Source: Kiloniellaceae bacterium (GTDB lineage: Bacteria > Pseudomonadota > Alphaproteobacteria > Kiloniellales > J153). Taken from it: a stretch of 64,000 bases of DNA. The first letter of the stretch is position 1. Each line of letters starts with the position of its first letter. The notes below the pieces were generated by a model, which was not told the DNA's origin, made no database searches, and saw nothing but the letters and a program-made list of their open reading frames with translations. Of the stretch, positions 38,334 through 46,594 are shown one piece after another. Position numbers and translations under genes: made by a program. The DNA lies in assembly GCA_021776115.1 (NCBI GenBank), contig JAJFGN010000024.1, positions 1 to 64,000 on the forward strand, read 5' to 3'.

Positions 38334-38368
38334 TCCGGGTCAGGATACACGCAAAATCCGAGTCCTGC

Positions 38369-38382
38369 TTGATCTGAATCAA
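38369..38382. promoter_or_regulatory. FNR/FixK-type box between DUF2189 gene and hemN
   Basis: TTGAT-CTGA-ATCAA is a perfect match to the FNR/FixK consensus, centred 46 nt before the hemN start and 43 nt before the DUF2189 start, so it could act on either divergent gene. hemN genes are well-established FNR/FixK targets. Confidence 0.85.
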
Positions 38383-38420
38383 GGCCCGGAACCGAGGACA
38401 GAGGCCTAATTCTCCCTATC

Positions 38421-39791
38421 ATGCAAGACCAGATCGGCAGCCTTTTATCTAAATACGATCAGCGGGTTCCCCGCTACACAAGCTATCCCACGGCGCCGCA
38501 TTTCGGACCGCAGGTCCGGCCGGCGCATTACCGCCAATGGCTGGCGGCGCTCGATCCCGGCGCGCCGCTGTCGCTTTACGTCCATATTCCCTTCTGCGAC
38601 AGCATGTGCTGGTTCTGCGGCTGCCACACCAAGATCGTCAAGCGCCATCAGCCGGTCACCCAGTATCTCGACGTCCTCTTGCAGGAGATCGATTTGGTGG
38701 CCGATGCCCTGGGGCCGCGGCGCCAGGTCTGTCACTTGCATTTCGGTGGCGGGTCGCCAACGATCCTCGCGCCGGCGGAAGTCGACACGCTTTTCGCCCG
38801 CTTGCGCGGCCGCTTCGATATTCTTGACGATGCCGATATCGCGGTCGAGATCGACCCGCGCGACCTGGACCCTGCGGTCATTCCAGCCCTCGCCCGTGGC
38901 GGGGTCAATCGGGCCAGCATTGGGCTGCAGGACCTCAACCCCAAGGTCCAGGCCGCCGTGAATCGGATGCAGACCTTCGAGGAGACGGAGGAGGTTATCG
39001 AGACATTGCGCGCGGCCGGTATCGACTCGTTCAACATCGACTTGATGTATGGCCTGCCGCATCAAGATGTGGCTGGTGTGGCGGCGACCATCGATGGCGC
39101 GCTACGCCTGGCGCCGGATCGACTATGCCTCTTCGGTTATGCTCACGTCCCCTGGATGAAAAAGCATCAGCGGCTGATCGATGAGGCGGCCTTGCCTGGG
39201 CCGGAATCGCGCTTTGCCCAGTACATGGCGGCGGCGGACCGCTTGACGCGCGCCGGATACCGGTGGATTGGCCTCGATCACTTTGCCCGGCCCGAGGATT
39301 CGCTGGCGGTAGCGGCCAAAGACGGTACCCTAAGGCGTAATTTCCAGGGCTATACAACTGACGGCGCGGAAGCCCGGATCGGATTCGGGCCCTCGGCCAT
39401 CGGCGTCTTGCCCCAGGGTTTCATTCAAAATACGGCGGTCATGCACGATTACCGGGAAATGGTGGCGAGCGGTGAGCTGCCGATCGTGCGCGGCCGGCGC
39501 CTGAGCGACGACGACCGCCTGCGCTCCGCGGTAATCGAGCGCTTAATGTGCGATTTGAGCGCCGATCTGGGCCGGATCAGCCGGGACTTCGGCTCCGGCG
39601 CCGCCGACTTCGCGGCGGAGATCGCTGCCCTGGACGGCATGCTTGCCGACGGCCTGGTCGAGATCGAACAAGGCGATCTCGGACCCGTCGTCCACGTCAC
39701 GGCGAAGGGCCGGCCTTTCGTGCGGGCCGCTTGCGCCGTCTTCGACCGCTATCTCAATCCCGGCGAAACCCGGCACGCCCGCGCGGTCTAG
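38421..39791 (+). CDS. hemN: Oxygen-independent coproporphyrinogen III oxidase
   Basis: Radical-SAM enzyme that oxidatively decarboxylates coproporphyrinogen III to protoporphyrinogen IX without oxygen, allowing heme synthesis at low O2 for cbb3 oxidase. The 456-residue protein has the CxxxCxxC cluster motif at Cys59, Cys63 and Cys66 followed by the HemN-specific Cys68 ('CWFCGC'), plus 'HLHFGGGSPTIL' and 'NIDLMYGLPHQ'. These features separate true HemN from HemW-like proteins. A perfect FNR/FixK box lies 39 nt upstream of its start. Confidence 0.95.
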   Translation: MQDQIGSLLSKYDQRVPRYTSYPTAPHFGPQVRPAHYRQWLAALDPGAPLSLYVHIPFCDSMCWFCGCHTKIVKRHQPVTQYLDVLLQEIDLVADALGPRRQVCHLHFGGGSPTILAPAEVDTLFARLRGRFDILDDADIAVEIDPRDLDPAVIPALARGGVNRASIGLQDLNPKVQAAVNRMQTFEETEEVIETLRAAGIDSFNIDLMYGLPHQDVAGVAATIDGALRLAPDRLCLFGYAHVPWMKKHQRLIDEAALPGPESRFAQYMAAADRLTRAGYRWIGLDHFARPEDSLAVAAKDGTLRRNFQGYTTDGAEARIGFGPSAIGVLPQGFIQNTAVMHDYREMVASGELPIVRGRRLSDDDRLRSAVIERLMCDLSADLGRISRDFGSGAADFAAEIAALDGMLADGLVEIEQGDLGPVVHVTAKGRPFVRAACAVFDRYLNPGETRHARAV

Positions 39792-39812
39792 GATCTGGGG
39801 ATATTCGCAGCC

Positions 39813-39838
39813 CTAATATCAACGACCCTTGGTATTAG
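39813..39838. terminator. Hairpin downstream of hemN, possible terminator
   Basis: CTAATATCAA-CGACCC-TTGGTATTAG forms a 10-bp stem (one T-G wobble) with a 6-nt loop, 22 nt after the hemN stop. It lacks a T-run on the plus strand, so termination is plausible but not proven. A palindromic repeat begins immediately after it. Confidence 0.45.
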
Positions 39839-39840
39839 TC

Positions 39841-40008
39841 GTCATCCTGGAACCCGGTTCGCAACAGGGACGTACTCCAGGCCGCCACAGCCATATCGTC
39901 ATCCCGGCCGAGCGCATGCGAGAGCCGGGATCTTCGGTTCCCCCACGCACCTAAGATCCCGGATAAGCGCCTGGCGGCACTTTCCGGGATGACGGCCGAA
40001 TGTCCGCA
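39841..40008. repeat. Palindromic repeat copy D, left of the L,D-transpeptidase gene
   Basis: The element includes CATCCCGGCCGAGCGCATGCG, AGATCCCGGATAAGCGCC and TTCCGGGATGACGGCCGAATG blocks. It is almost the exact reverse complement of copy E at 41800-41967, so the two enclose the L,D-transpeptidase gene as inverted repeats. The remainder of the 365-bp gap to 40156 holds no other clear signal. Confidence 0.85.
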
Positions 40009-40156
40009 CGCCGCGAGCCGTCGACCCAAAATTCGGCGATCGCCGGGCCGAATTTCGCGTTTTCGCGCGAAGCGGTCATCCAAAGCGCGTATAGTCACGG
40101 CAAAGCGCATATATAGGCGCATATAGTCGTGGGCGGTAAAGGAAGGGGCAGGGACG

Positions 40157-41794
40157 GTGCGCGCCGGTTTTCTTTGGGTCATCTTGATTGCGTTCGTTGT
40201 CTCGGCGCCCGCCTTCGCCGGGACCGTAACCGAGGAATTGGCGGAACGGCTCGGCCGGGGTGTGGAATCTCCGGCGACCGAAGAGGAAGCGCAATCGCTT
40301 GCCGTGCTCGCGCCGTTTTACGGCGCGCGCGCCATGGTGCCGCTTTGGGTCTCCGAGCAGGGGGCGAGTGCGCGGGCGCGAACCTTGGCGCGGATCTTGG
40401 ACTCGGCCGACCGGGACGGGCTCGATCCGCAAGATTACGGGGCCCAGGCCATCGGCGCCTTGCTGAATGCCGAGCGTCCGGAGCTCCTCGCACAGCTCGA
40501 GTTGCGTTTGAGTCTCGGCCTCATGCAGTTGGCGTCCGATCTGGGCCGGGGCCGCACGTCGCCACACATAGCCGACCCGAAGCTCTATCCCTATCGCGAG
40601 GCGGTCGATCGGGGGCGGGTCATACGCGGCGCTGCCGAGGCGGACGATCTTGTCGCCTACCTGCGCAGTTATCAGCCACAGACACCGCGTTACGATAGAT
40701 TGAAAGCGGCTTTGGCCGACTACCGGGTCTTGGCGGCGCGGGGCGGTTGGGCGCCCATCGCCGGCGGCCCCACTCTCAAGCCGGGCATGACCGATTCGCG
40801 GGTTGCGCCGCTGCGCGCCCGGCTCAGGCTCTGGGGCGATTTGAAGGAAGCAGACGACCGGGCGCTCAGCGGCGGCGAAGCCAACCTCTATGACGAGGCC
40901 CTGGTCGAGGCGGTCGAGCGGATGCAAGTCCGCCACGGGCTCGACCGGGACGGCGTTGTGGGACCGGCAAGCCTGGCGGCCCTCAACGTGCCGGTCGAGG
41001 CGCGGATCGAGCAGCTCATCCTGAACCTGGAGCGCCGCCGCTGGATGCGGGACGATCTGGGCCAGCGGTACATCTTCGTGAACCTGGCCGATTTCGTCCT
41101 GAAACTGGTGGACGAGCCCAAGACCCTCTTGGACATGCGTGTCGTGGTCGGCAAGACCTACCACATGACGCCGGTGTTCAGCGCGGAGATGACCTACCTC
41201 GAGATCAACCCTTTTTGGAATGTGCCGCTCAGCATCGCGCGCAAGGAGATCCTGCCGAAAATTCGGCAAGACGTCAGCTATCTGGCGAAGAACAACTTCA
41301 CGCTATTCAGCGACTGGAGCGGCGGCGCCAAAGTTGTCGATCCCGCGACCATCGACTGGACCCTCGCGAAGGAAAAGAGCTTCGCTTTCAAGCTGCGTCA
41401 AGGCTCCGGCGACGGCAATGCGCTGGGCCGACTCAAGTTCATGTTTCCGAATCGCTTTAGTGTGTATCTGCACGACACACCGGCGAAATCGCTGTTCAAG
41501 AAGGCGTCCCGCGACTTCAGCCACGGTTGTATCCGGGTCGAGAACCCGGTCGCGCTTGCGGCCGCGGTGCTGGCCGACACGCCGGGCTGGCCGCGGGAGA
41601 GCATCGAGCAAGTAATTGACTTGGGCAAGCGGCAGGTGGTCACCTTGTCGAAGCCGCTGCCCGTCCACATCAGCTATCTCACCGCCTTCGTGAACAAGGA
41701 CGGCTCGGTTCATTTCCGGGGCGACATCTACAAGCGCGACGAGCGCCTATCGGAAGCCCTGCTCGGCGCGCGGGCCCGCCGGATTGCCAATTAG
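40157..41794 (+). CDS. L,D-transpeptidase (YkuD family, YcbB-like)
   Basis: A 545-residue periplasmic peptidoglycan cross-linking enzyme. It has a signal peptide (about residues 1-22), an N-terminal region and a peptidoglycan-binding module (about 215-275), then a YkuD catalytic domain with His456-Gly-Cys458-Ile-Arg, where Cys458 is the nucleophile ('SHGCIRVENPV'). The domain order matches the LdtD/YcbB type. It starts at GTG with a GGAAGGGG ribosome binding site. It would form 3-3 cross-links. The gene is bracketed by inverted repeats at 39841-40008 and 41800-41967. Confidence 0.93.
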   Translation: MRAGFLWVILIAFVVSAPAFAGTVTEELAERLGRGVESPATEEEAQSLAVLAPFYGARAMVPLWVSEQGASARARTLARILDSADRDGLDPQDYGAQAIGALLNAERPELLAQLELRLSLGLMQLASDLGRGRTSPHIADPKLYPYREAVDRGRVIRGAAEADDLVAYLRSYQPQTPRYDRLKAALADYRVLAARGGWAPIAGGPTLKPGMTDSRVAPLRARLRLWGDLKEADDRALSGGEANLYDEALVEAVERMQVRHGLDRDGVVGPASLAALNVPVEARIEQLILNLERRRWMRDDLGQRYIFVNLADFVLKLVDEPKTLLDMRVVVGKTYHMTPVFSAEMTYLEINPFWNVPLSIARKEILPKIRQDVSYLAKNNFTLFSDWSGGAKVVDPATIDWTLAKEKSFAFKLRQGSGDGNALGRLKFMFPNRFSVYLHDTPAKSLFKKASRDFSHGCIRVENPVALAAAVLADTPGWPRESIEQVIDLGKRQVVTLSKPLPVHISYLTAFVNKDGSVHFRGDIYKRDERLSEALLGARARRIAN

Positions 41795-41799
41795 GGTCT

Positions 41800-41967
41800 G
41801 TGGACATTCGGCCGTCATCCCGGAAAGCGCCGCAAGGCGCTTATCCGGGATCTTCGGTGCGCGGGGGAACCTAGGATCCCGGCTCTCGCATTCGCTCGGC
41901 CGGGATGACGATGCGGGTATGCTTGCCCGGATAACTGCCTCTGTCACGGACCGGGTTCCGGCATGAC
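41800..41967. repeat. Palindromic repeat copy E, right of the L,D-transpeptidase gene
   Basis: Begins 6 nt after the L,D-transpeptidase stop. It reads GTGGACATTCGGCCGTCATC ... CGGCCGGGATGACG ... CCGGGTTCCGGCATGAC, the inverted partner of copy D, sharing most bases over about 165 nt. The sequence after it (to the DUF882 start at 42118) shows only the GGGGGAG ribosome binding site. Confidence 0.85.
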
Positions 41968-42117
41968 GACCGAGGGGACAGCAGGTGGGTGCCCGGCCGC
42001 CCGGCCCCAAAGTTGCCCCTTTACTCTGCTTCCACGGCGCGCTAATTCGGCCGGGGTCCGATTCATCTGATCGTAACGGAAGGCGGGGCAAGCTGCGTCG
42101 CGGTGGGGGAGACAAGC

Positions 42118-42699
42118 ATGACCGAGACTAATCGGGACGTCCTAGCGCGCCCCCGGACCCGCCGGGGCTTCCTCAGGAATCTCACGGCCGGCGCGGCCAC
42201 GCTGACTCTCGCCTCAGGGGCGGCGGCCTGGGCCCGGCCTCTGCTGCCGCCGAAACGCGCCCTGGCCTTCCGCTCGCCCCACACCGGAGAAGAGCTGCGG
42301 ACGGCCTACGTCAGAGAGGGCGAGACCGTCCCGGTGGCGCTCCGCCAGATCAACTATATTCTGCGCGACTGGCGCACGGGCGAGGCCCATCGGATCGATC
42401 TTCGCCTGCTCGACGTGCTGTATGCCCTGGGACGCGAACTGGACAGCACCGCGCCCTTCGAGGTGATCTCCGCCTACCGCTCGCCGAAGACCAACGCGCA
42501 GCTTGCCGCCAAGAGCAACGGCGTCGCCAAACGCAGCATGCACATGCGCGGCATGGCCATCGACATTCACCTGCCCGGCCGGCGGCTGGAAGACCTGCAC
42601 CGCGCGGCGCTCGGGCTCAAGGCCGGCGGCGTCGGGCTCTATTCCCGCTCCGGGTTCCTTCACATAGATACCGGCCGGGTCCGGCGCTGGGGAAGCTAG
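42118..42699 (+). CDS. DUF882 / YcbK family protein (M15-type peptidase-like), Tat-exported
   Basis: The 193-residue protein begins with a Tat-type leader (Thr-Arg-Arg-Gly-Phe-Leu then a hydrophobic stretch to about residue 40). The mature part is the DUF882 fold: 'FEVISAYRSPKTNAQLA', 'SMHMRGMAIDIHLPGR' and 'GFLHIDTGRVRRW', which supply the zinc ligands His-Asp-His. Homologues are thought to act on peptidoglycan. It follows the L,D-transpeptidase, and both modify the cell wall. The ATG at 42118 is preferred to an upstream GTG at 42103 that overlaps the ribosome binding site. Confidence 0.88.
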   Translation: MTETNRDVLARPRTRRGFLRNLTAGAATLTLASGAAAWARPLLPPKRALAFRSPHTGEELRTAYVREGETVPVALRQINYILRDWRTGEAHRIDLRLLDVLYALGRELDSTAPFEVISAYRSPKTNAQLAAKSNGVAKRSMHMRGMAIDIHLPGRRLEDLHRAALGLKAGGVGLYSRSGFLHIDTGRVRRWGS

Positions 42700-42708
42700 C
42701 GCCGGATC

Positions 42709-43422
42709 TTATGCCGTCATTCGCCGGCCAAGCTCGATCAGGTCTGACGCGATGACGTCCCAGTCGGCACCGGGTTCCAGGTCGGTGGTCTGGCCGGGGC
42801 CGTGTTCTTGCGGCCGGGGCAGGAAGGCGGTCTTCAGTCCGGTCGCGCGGGCGGCCGCCAGATCGCCGTTGTGCGCGGCGACCATCATCACCTCCTCCGG
42901 CGCGAGGCCCAGGGCCGCGGCCGAGGCCAGGTAAACCGCCGGCTGCGGCTTGTAGGCGCGGGCGACTTCGGCCCCCAGGATCGCGTCCCAGGGCAGCCCG
43001 CCGTACTTGGCGAGCCAAGTCATCAAGGCGATGGAGCCGTTGGAGCAGGGCGCGATCGCGTAAGCCGACTTGAGCGCGGTCAGGCCCGCGACGCTGTCGG
43101 GCCAGGGCGGCAGCTTCTCCCACGCCCGGTTCAGATCGTCGCGCGCCGCCGCATCGATCGACTCGGCCAAGCCAAACTCGGAAACCGTGGCGTCCAGGTT
43201 TTCCCGGTGCAGCACGTCCAGCGCGATGTAACCGCGGCCGCCGTTGCGTATCGCCTCCATGGCCGGTTGGTACTTCGCCCGCCAGGCGTCGGCGAAGGCG
43301 TTGCCATCGACGGCAAGGCCCCGCGCGCCGCAAAAGGACTCAACCTCCCGCGCGACACCGGAGCGCCAGTCGACAACCGTGCCGAACACGTCGAATATCA
43401 GCGCCCTGACCAAGAGAACCAT
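42709..43422 (-). CDS. Haloacid dehalogenase type II family hydrolase
   Basis: The 237-residue protein has the HAD motifs: nucleophile Asp in 'ALIFDVFGTVVDWRSG', motif II 'ALKSAYAIAPCSNGS', and motif III/IV 'VMMVAAHNGDLAAARATGLKTAFLPRP'. This pattern fits the L-2-haloacid dehalogenase subfamily, though many such proteins act on phosphate esters. It is convergent with the DUF882 gene, leaving a gap of 9 nt. It has no signal peptide. Substrate unresolved. Confidence 0.9.
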   Translation of the reverse strand: MVLLVRALIFDVFGTVVDWRSGVAREVESFCGARGLAVDGNAFADAWRAKYQPAMEAIRNGGRGYIALDVLHRENLDATVSEFGLAESIDAAARDDLNRAWEKLPPWPDSVAGLTALKSAYAIAPCSNGSIALMTWLAKYGGLPWDAILGAEVARAYKPQPAVYLASAAALGLAPEEVMMVAAHNGDLAAARATGLKTAFLPRPQEHGPGQTTDLEPGADWDVIASDLIELGRRMTA

Positions 43423-43536
43423 CCATGGGACATTTTGAAACGGGCGGTCATTATCCCTATCGGTGAACGGCCAAGCAAATGCCGGCTGTGCTGCAATACG
43501 CGCAAGACATCGCGGCCGTGTGACGCGACTGTGGGA

Positions 43537-43845
43537 TCAGGTCACGCCGCTCGCGGCAACGCACTTGTGTTCCTCGGACCAATAGGGTCCGGCCACAAAC
43601 TCGCATTCGACGATCACCGAGGTCGTGGTCCCGACGACGGACTCGCCGGCGTGGTGTAGCGATCCCGCCTCAGGGCAATCGAGTGTCCAGCAGGTGCGGC
43701 TTACGATGACTTCAGTGTTTCCCGACTGGCCGGGCCGCGAGATCATCACGCAATCGCCGGTCTGCGGCACGCCCGGCATCTCGAATACCAGGTTGTGATG
43801 GGGCTCTTCGTCTTCGATCGGGACAAGCACGAATTCGACTCTCAT
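43537..43845 (-). CDS. Small conserved-looking protein of unknown function
   Basis: A 102-residue product beginning MRVEFVLVPIEDEEPHHNLVF, with an acidic start, several aromatic and cysteine residues ('CWTLDCPEAG', 'VIVECEFV') and a glycine/valine-rich middle consistent with a beta-rich fold. I do not recognise a family. The frame continues 12 codons upstream, but the start chosen has the most natural protein end. It sits between the HAD gene and the oxidoreductase operon, on the same strand, 64 nt downstream of the operon's last gene. Confidence 0.5.
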   Translation of the reverse strand: MRVEFVLVPIEDEEPHHNLVFEMPGVPQTGDCVMISRPGQSGNTEVIVSRTCWTLDCPEAGSLHHAGESVVGTTTSVIVECEFVAGPYWSEEHKCVAASGVT

Positions 43846-43909
43846 GGCTTCGCACTCCTCGTCAGCGGTAGTAACCAACAACGCCCCGGCGGTCTTGCGC
43901 GTCGCGAAT

Positions 43910-45559
43910 TCAAATATTTTCCGGGACCATTTCGATGGCGCCGCAGGGGCACTCGGCGGCGCAGATGCCGCAGCCCTTGCAGTAGTCGTAGTTGAACTCG
44001 AAGCGCTTGCCGGGCCCGAGCTTGATCACCGCGTTGTCCGGGCAGACGCCGTAGCAGTTGTCGCACTCGAAGCAGTTGCCGCACGACAGACAGCGGCGGG
44101 CCTCGTAGAGCGCGTTGGTCTCGTCGAGCCCGCGGTGGACCTCGTCGAAGCTGGTCTGCCGGCGGACGACGTCGAGCTCCGGCTGCACGGTCTTGGGCGC
44201 GTCGGCGTAGTACCAGGTATTGAGCTTGTCGACGCCGGCCAGTTCATGGCGCGGCGGATGCTCGTAGCGCTCGCCGCGCAACCAGTCGTCGATGTGCCGC
44301 GCCGCCTTCTTGCCGTGGCCGACCGCCACGGTGACGGTGCGCTCGCTCGGCACCATGTCGCCGCCGGCGAACAGGCCCTCGAAGCCGGTCATCATGTCCG
44401 GCCCGACCTGGATCACGCCGTCCTTGGCGATCTCGACCCCCGGCACCTTGGCGATGAAGCCGGTATCGACATTCTGGCCGAGGGCCAGGACGAGGGAGTC
44501 GGCCTCGATGGTGTCGAACTCGCCGGTCGGCTCCGGCCAGCCCTCGTCGTTGAGCGCCATCTTCTCGACCACGAAGGAGCCGCTGTCGTCGATCTCCTTG
44601 ATCGTGGTCAGCCAGTTGAGGATCACGCCCTCCGCCAGCGCCTCCTCGACCTCGAAGTCGTGGGCCGGCATCATCTCGCGGGTCCGGCGATAGACGATGA
44701 TCGCCTCCTCGGCGCCCAGGCGCTTGGCGGTGCGGGCCACGTCGATCGCGGTGTTACCGCCGCCATAGACCACGACCCGGCGGCCGAGCAGCGGCGGATT
44801 TTCGCTGGTCTCCATCTCGTGCAGCACGCCGATGGCGTCGAGGATCTTGCCGGCGTCCGGGGTCGGGATGTTGACCCGTTTGGCGAGATGCGCGCCGATG
44901 GCGAGGAAGCAGGCGCCGAAGCCGCCGTCCTTCATCTCGGCCTGGATGTCCTCGACCTTGTGGTTCAGCTCAAGCGCGACGCCCATGGCAAGGATCCGGT
45001 CGATCTCGGCCTGCACGATCTCGCGCGGCAGGCGGTAGGCCGGGATGCCGAAACGCATCATGCCGCCGGGCACCGGCCCGGCCTCGCGGATCGTCACGGC
45101 GTGTCCCAGGCGGCGCAGGTGGTAGGCCGCCGAGAGTCCGCTCGGGCCGGCGCCGATCACCAGCACTTTCTTGCCCGAGGGCGCGGCCTCGACCGCCGGC
45201 ACCCAGCCCTTCTCGATCGCTTGGTCGCCGAGGAAGCGCTCGACCGCGTGGATGTTGATCGCGTCGTCGAGCGCCGAGCGGTTGCAAGCGCCTTCGCAGG
45301 GGTGATAGCAGGCCCGGCCCATGATCGCCGGCAGCGGGTTGTTGCGCATCACCTCGTGCCAAGCAGCCTCGTAGTCGCCGTCCTCGGCGTGAGCGAGCCA
45401 GGCCTGGATGTTCTCGCCCGCCGGACAGGCGCTGTTGCAGGGCGGCAGGCGGTCCAGGTAGACCGGCCGCTCGGTGCGCCAGCTCCCGGTGAGGTTGGCC
45501 AGGCTCGAGCCGACGTCGAGCGTGATCGCGAAGGGCACATCGGGGTGTTGCTGGCTCAT
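43910..45559 (-). CDS. NAD(P)-dependent GltD-like flavoprotein with C-terminal bacterial ferredoxin domain
   Basis: The 549-residue protein is a GltD-type oxidoreductase: N-terminal Cys-rich region with 'CNSACPAGENIQAWL' and 'ACYHPCEGACNR' (iron-sulfur), FAD motif 'VIGAGPSGLSAAYHLRR', NAD(P) motif 'VVYGGGNTAIDVARTAKRLGA', then a C-terminal ferredoxin domain with 'CLSCGNCFECDNCYGVCP' and 'CKGCGICAAECPCGAI' (two 4Fe-4S clusters). It is the last gene of the operon and overlaps the beta gene by 4 nt. It probably passes electrons from the 2-oxoacid oxidoreductase to NAD(P)+, making the complex independent of free ferredoxin. Related to the PadH-type subunit of phenylglyoxylate dehydrogenase. Confidence 0.9.
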   Translation of the reverse strand: MSQQHPDVPFAITLDVGSSLANLTGSWRTERPVYLDRLPPCNSACPAGENIQAWLAHAEDGDYEAAWHEVMRNNPLPAIMGRACYHPCEGACNRSALDDAINIHAVERFLGDQAIEKGWVPAVEAAPSGKKVLVIGAGPSGLSAAYHLRRLGHAVTIREAGPVPGGMMRFGIPAYRLPREIVQAEIDRILAMGVALELNHKVEDIQAEMKDGGFGACFLAIGAHLAKRVNIPTPDAGKILDAIGVLHEMETSENPPLLGRRVVVYGGGNTAIDVARTAKRLGAEEAIIVYRRTREMMPAHDFEVEEALAEGVILNWLTTIKEIDDSGSFVVEKMALNDEGWPEPTGEFDTIEADSLVLALGQNVDTGFIAKVPGVEIAKDGVIQVGPDMMTGFEGLFAGGDMVPSERTVTVAVGHGKKAARHIDDWLRGERYEHPPRHELAGVDKLNTWYYADAPKTVQPELDVVRRQTSFDEVHRGLDETNALYEARRCLSCGNCFECDNCYGVCPDNAVIKLGPGKRFEFNYDYCKGCGICAAECPCGAIEMVPENI

Positions 45560-46581
45560 AGCGGCGTCTCCTCCGCTTCACGCTGCAGGCCGAAGCGCGC
45601 GATGTTGGCGTCGGCCATGCGCTGCAGGCGGGCGATCCGCGCGACCCCGTCACCGCCGTCCTTGAACAGGTGGGCGAAGCGCTTCTGCGGCCTGAGGTAC
45701 TCCTCGACCGGGACCTTACGGCGGATCGGAAGGCTGCCGGTGATCTCGCCGTGCTCCGCCTCGAACAGCGGGAACAGCCCGCACTCCGAGGCCAGGCGCG
45801 CGATGCGGATGGTGTCGTGACTGGCCGAGCCCCAGCCCAGGGGACAGGGCACGAAGATGTGGATGTAGCGCGCGCCGCGGATCGCCATGGCCTTCTCGAC
45901 CTTGCGCTCCAGATCGTGAAGGTCGGAGACCGAGGCGGTGGCGACGTAGGGGATGTTGTGGGCCATGGCGATCAACGGCAGGTTCTTGCCGGTGCCGAAG
46001 ACGTTGCCCGGCTCGGGCCCGACCGCCGGCGTGGTCGCGGTGCGCGCGGTCGGCGGCGTCGCCGAGGAACGCTGGACGCCGGTGTTCATGTAGGCCTCGT
46101 TGTCGTAGCAGATATAGAGCACGTCATCGTTGCGCTCGAACATGCCGGACAGACAGCCGAAGCCGATGTCGGTGGTGCCGCCGTCGCCGCCCTGGGCGAC
46201 CACCCGGACCTGCTCGCGGCCCTTGACGCGCATCGCCGCGGCGACCCCGGAGGCCACGGCCGCGGCGTTGCCGAACAGCGAGTGGATCCAGGGCACCTGC
46301 CAGGAGGTTTCGGGATAGGGCGTGGTGAAGACTTCCAGGCAGCCGGTGGCGTTGACCGCGATTAGCTGGCCCTCGGTCGCGCGCATGGCGGCGTCCAGGG
46401 CGTAGCGCGCGCCCAGCGCCTCGCCGCAGCCCTGGCAGGCGCGGTGGCCCGAGGTGATGGCGTTGCTGCGCTCCATGCTGCCCTGCACCGAGCGCCGTGC
46501 CTGGTCGACCAGGCGATTGCCGACCGTGAAGGTACCCTTCTGATAGAACTTGACCTTTTGCTCGGCGGTCATGTCGGACAT
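45556..46581 (-). CDS. 2-oxoacid:acceptor oxidoreductase, beta (thiamine diphosphate) subunit
   Basis: The 341-residue subunit carries the thiamine diphosphate motif 'GDGGTTDIGFG' and a Cys pair in 'HRACQGCGEALG', along with 'YICYDNEAYMNTGVQRS'. It belongs to the pyruvate/2-oxoacid:ferredoxin oxidoreductase beta family and forms the catalytic core with the alpha subunit. The sequence does not tell whether pyruvate, 2-oxoglutarate, phenylglyoxylate or another acid is used. It overlaps the flavoprotein gene and lies 13 nt after the alpha gene. Confidence 0.92.
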   Translation of the reverse strand: MSDMTAEQKVKFYQKGTFTVGNRLVDQARRSVQGSMERSNAITSGHRACQGCGEALGARYALDAAMRATEGQLIAVNATGCLEVFTTPYPETSWQVPWIHSLFGNAAAVASGVAAAMRVKGREQVRVVAQGGDGGTTDIGFGCLSGMFERNDDVLYICYDNEAYMNTGVQRSSATPPTARTATTPAVGPEPGNVFGTGKNLPLIAMAHNIPYVATASVSDLHDLERKVEKAMAIRGARYIHIFVPCPLGWGSASHDTIRIARLASECGLFPLFEAEHGEITGSLPIRRKVPVEEYLRPQKRFAHLFKDGGDGVARIARLQRMADANIARFGLQREAEETPL

Positions 46582-46594
46582 GGCTGCGGCCTCC

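Noticed and set aside
43844-45820. Plus-strand open frame of 658 codons opposite the oxidoreductase genes
   Set aside because: Its composition is dominated by Asp/Val/Gly/Leu repeats typical of antisense frames; the minus strand encodes a flavoprotein with clear FAD, NAD(P) and cluster motifs.
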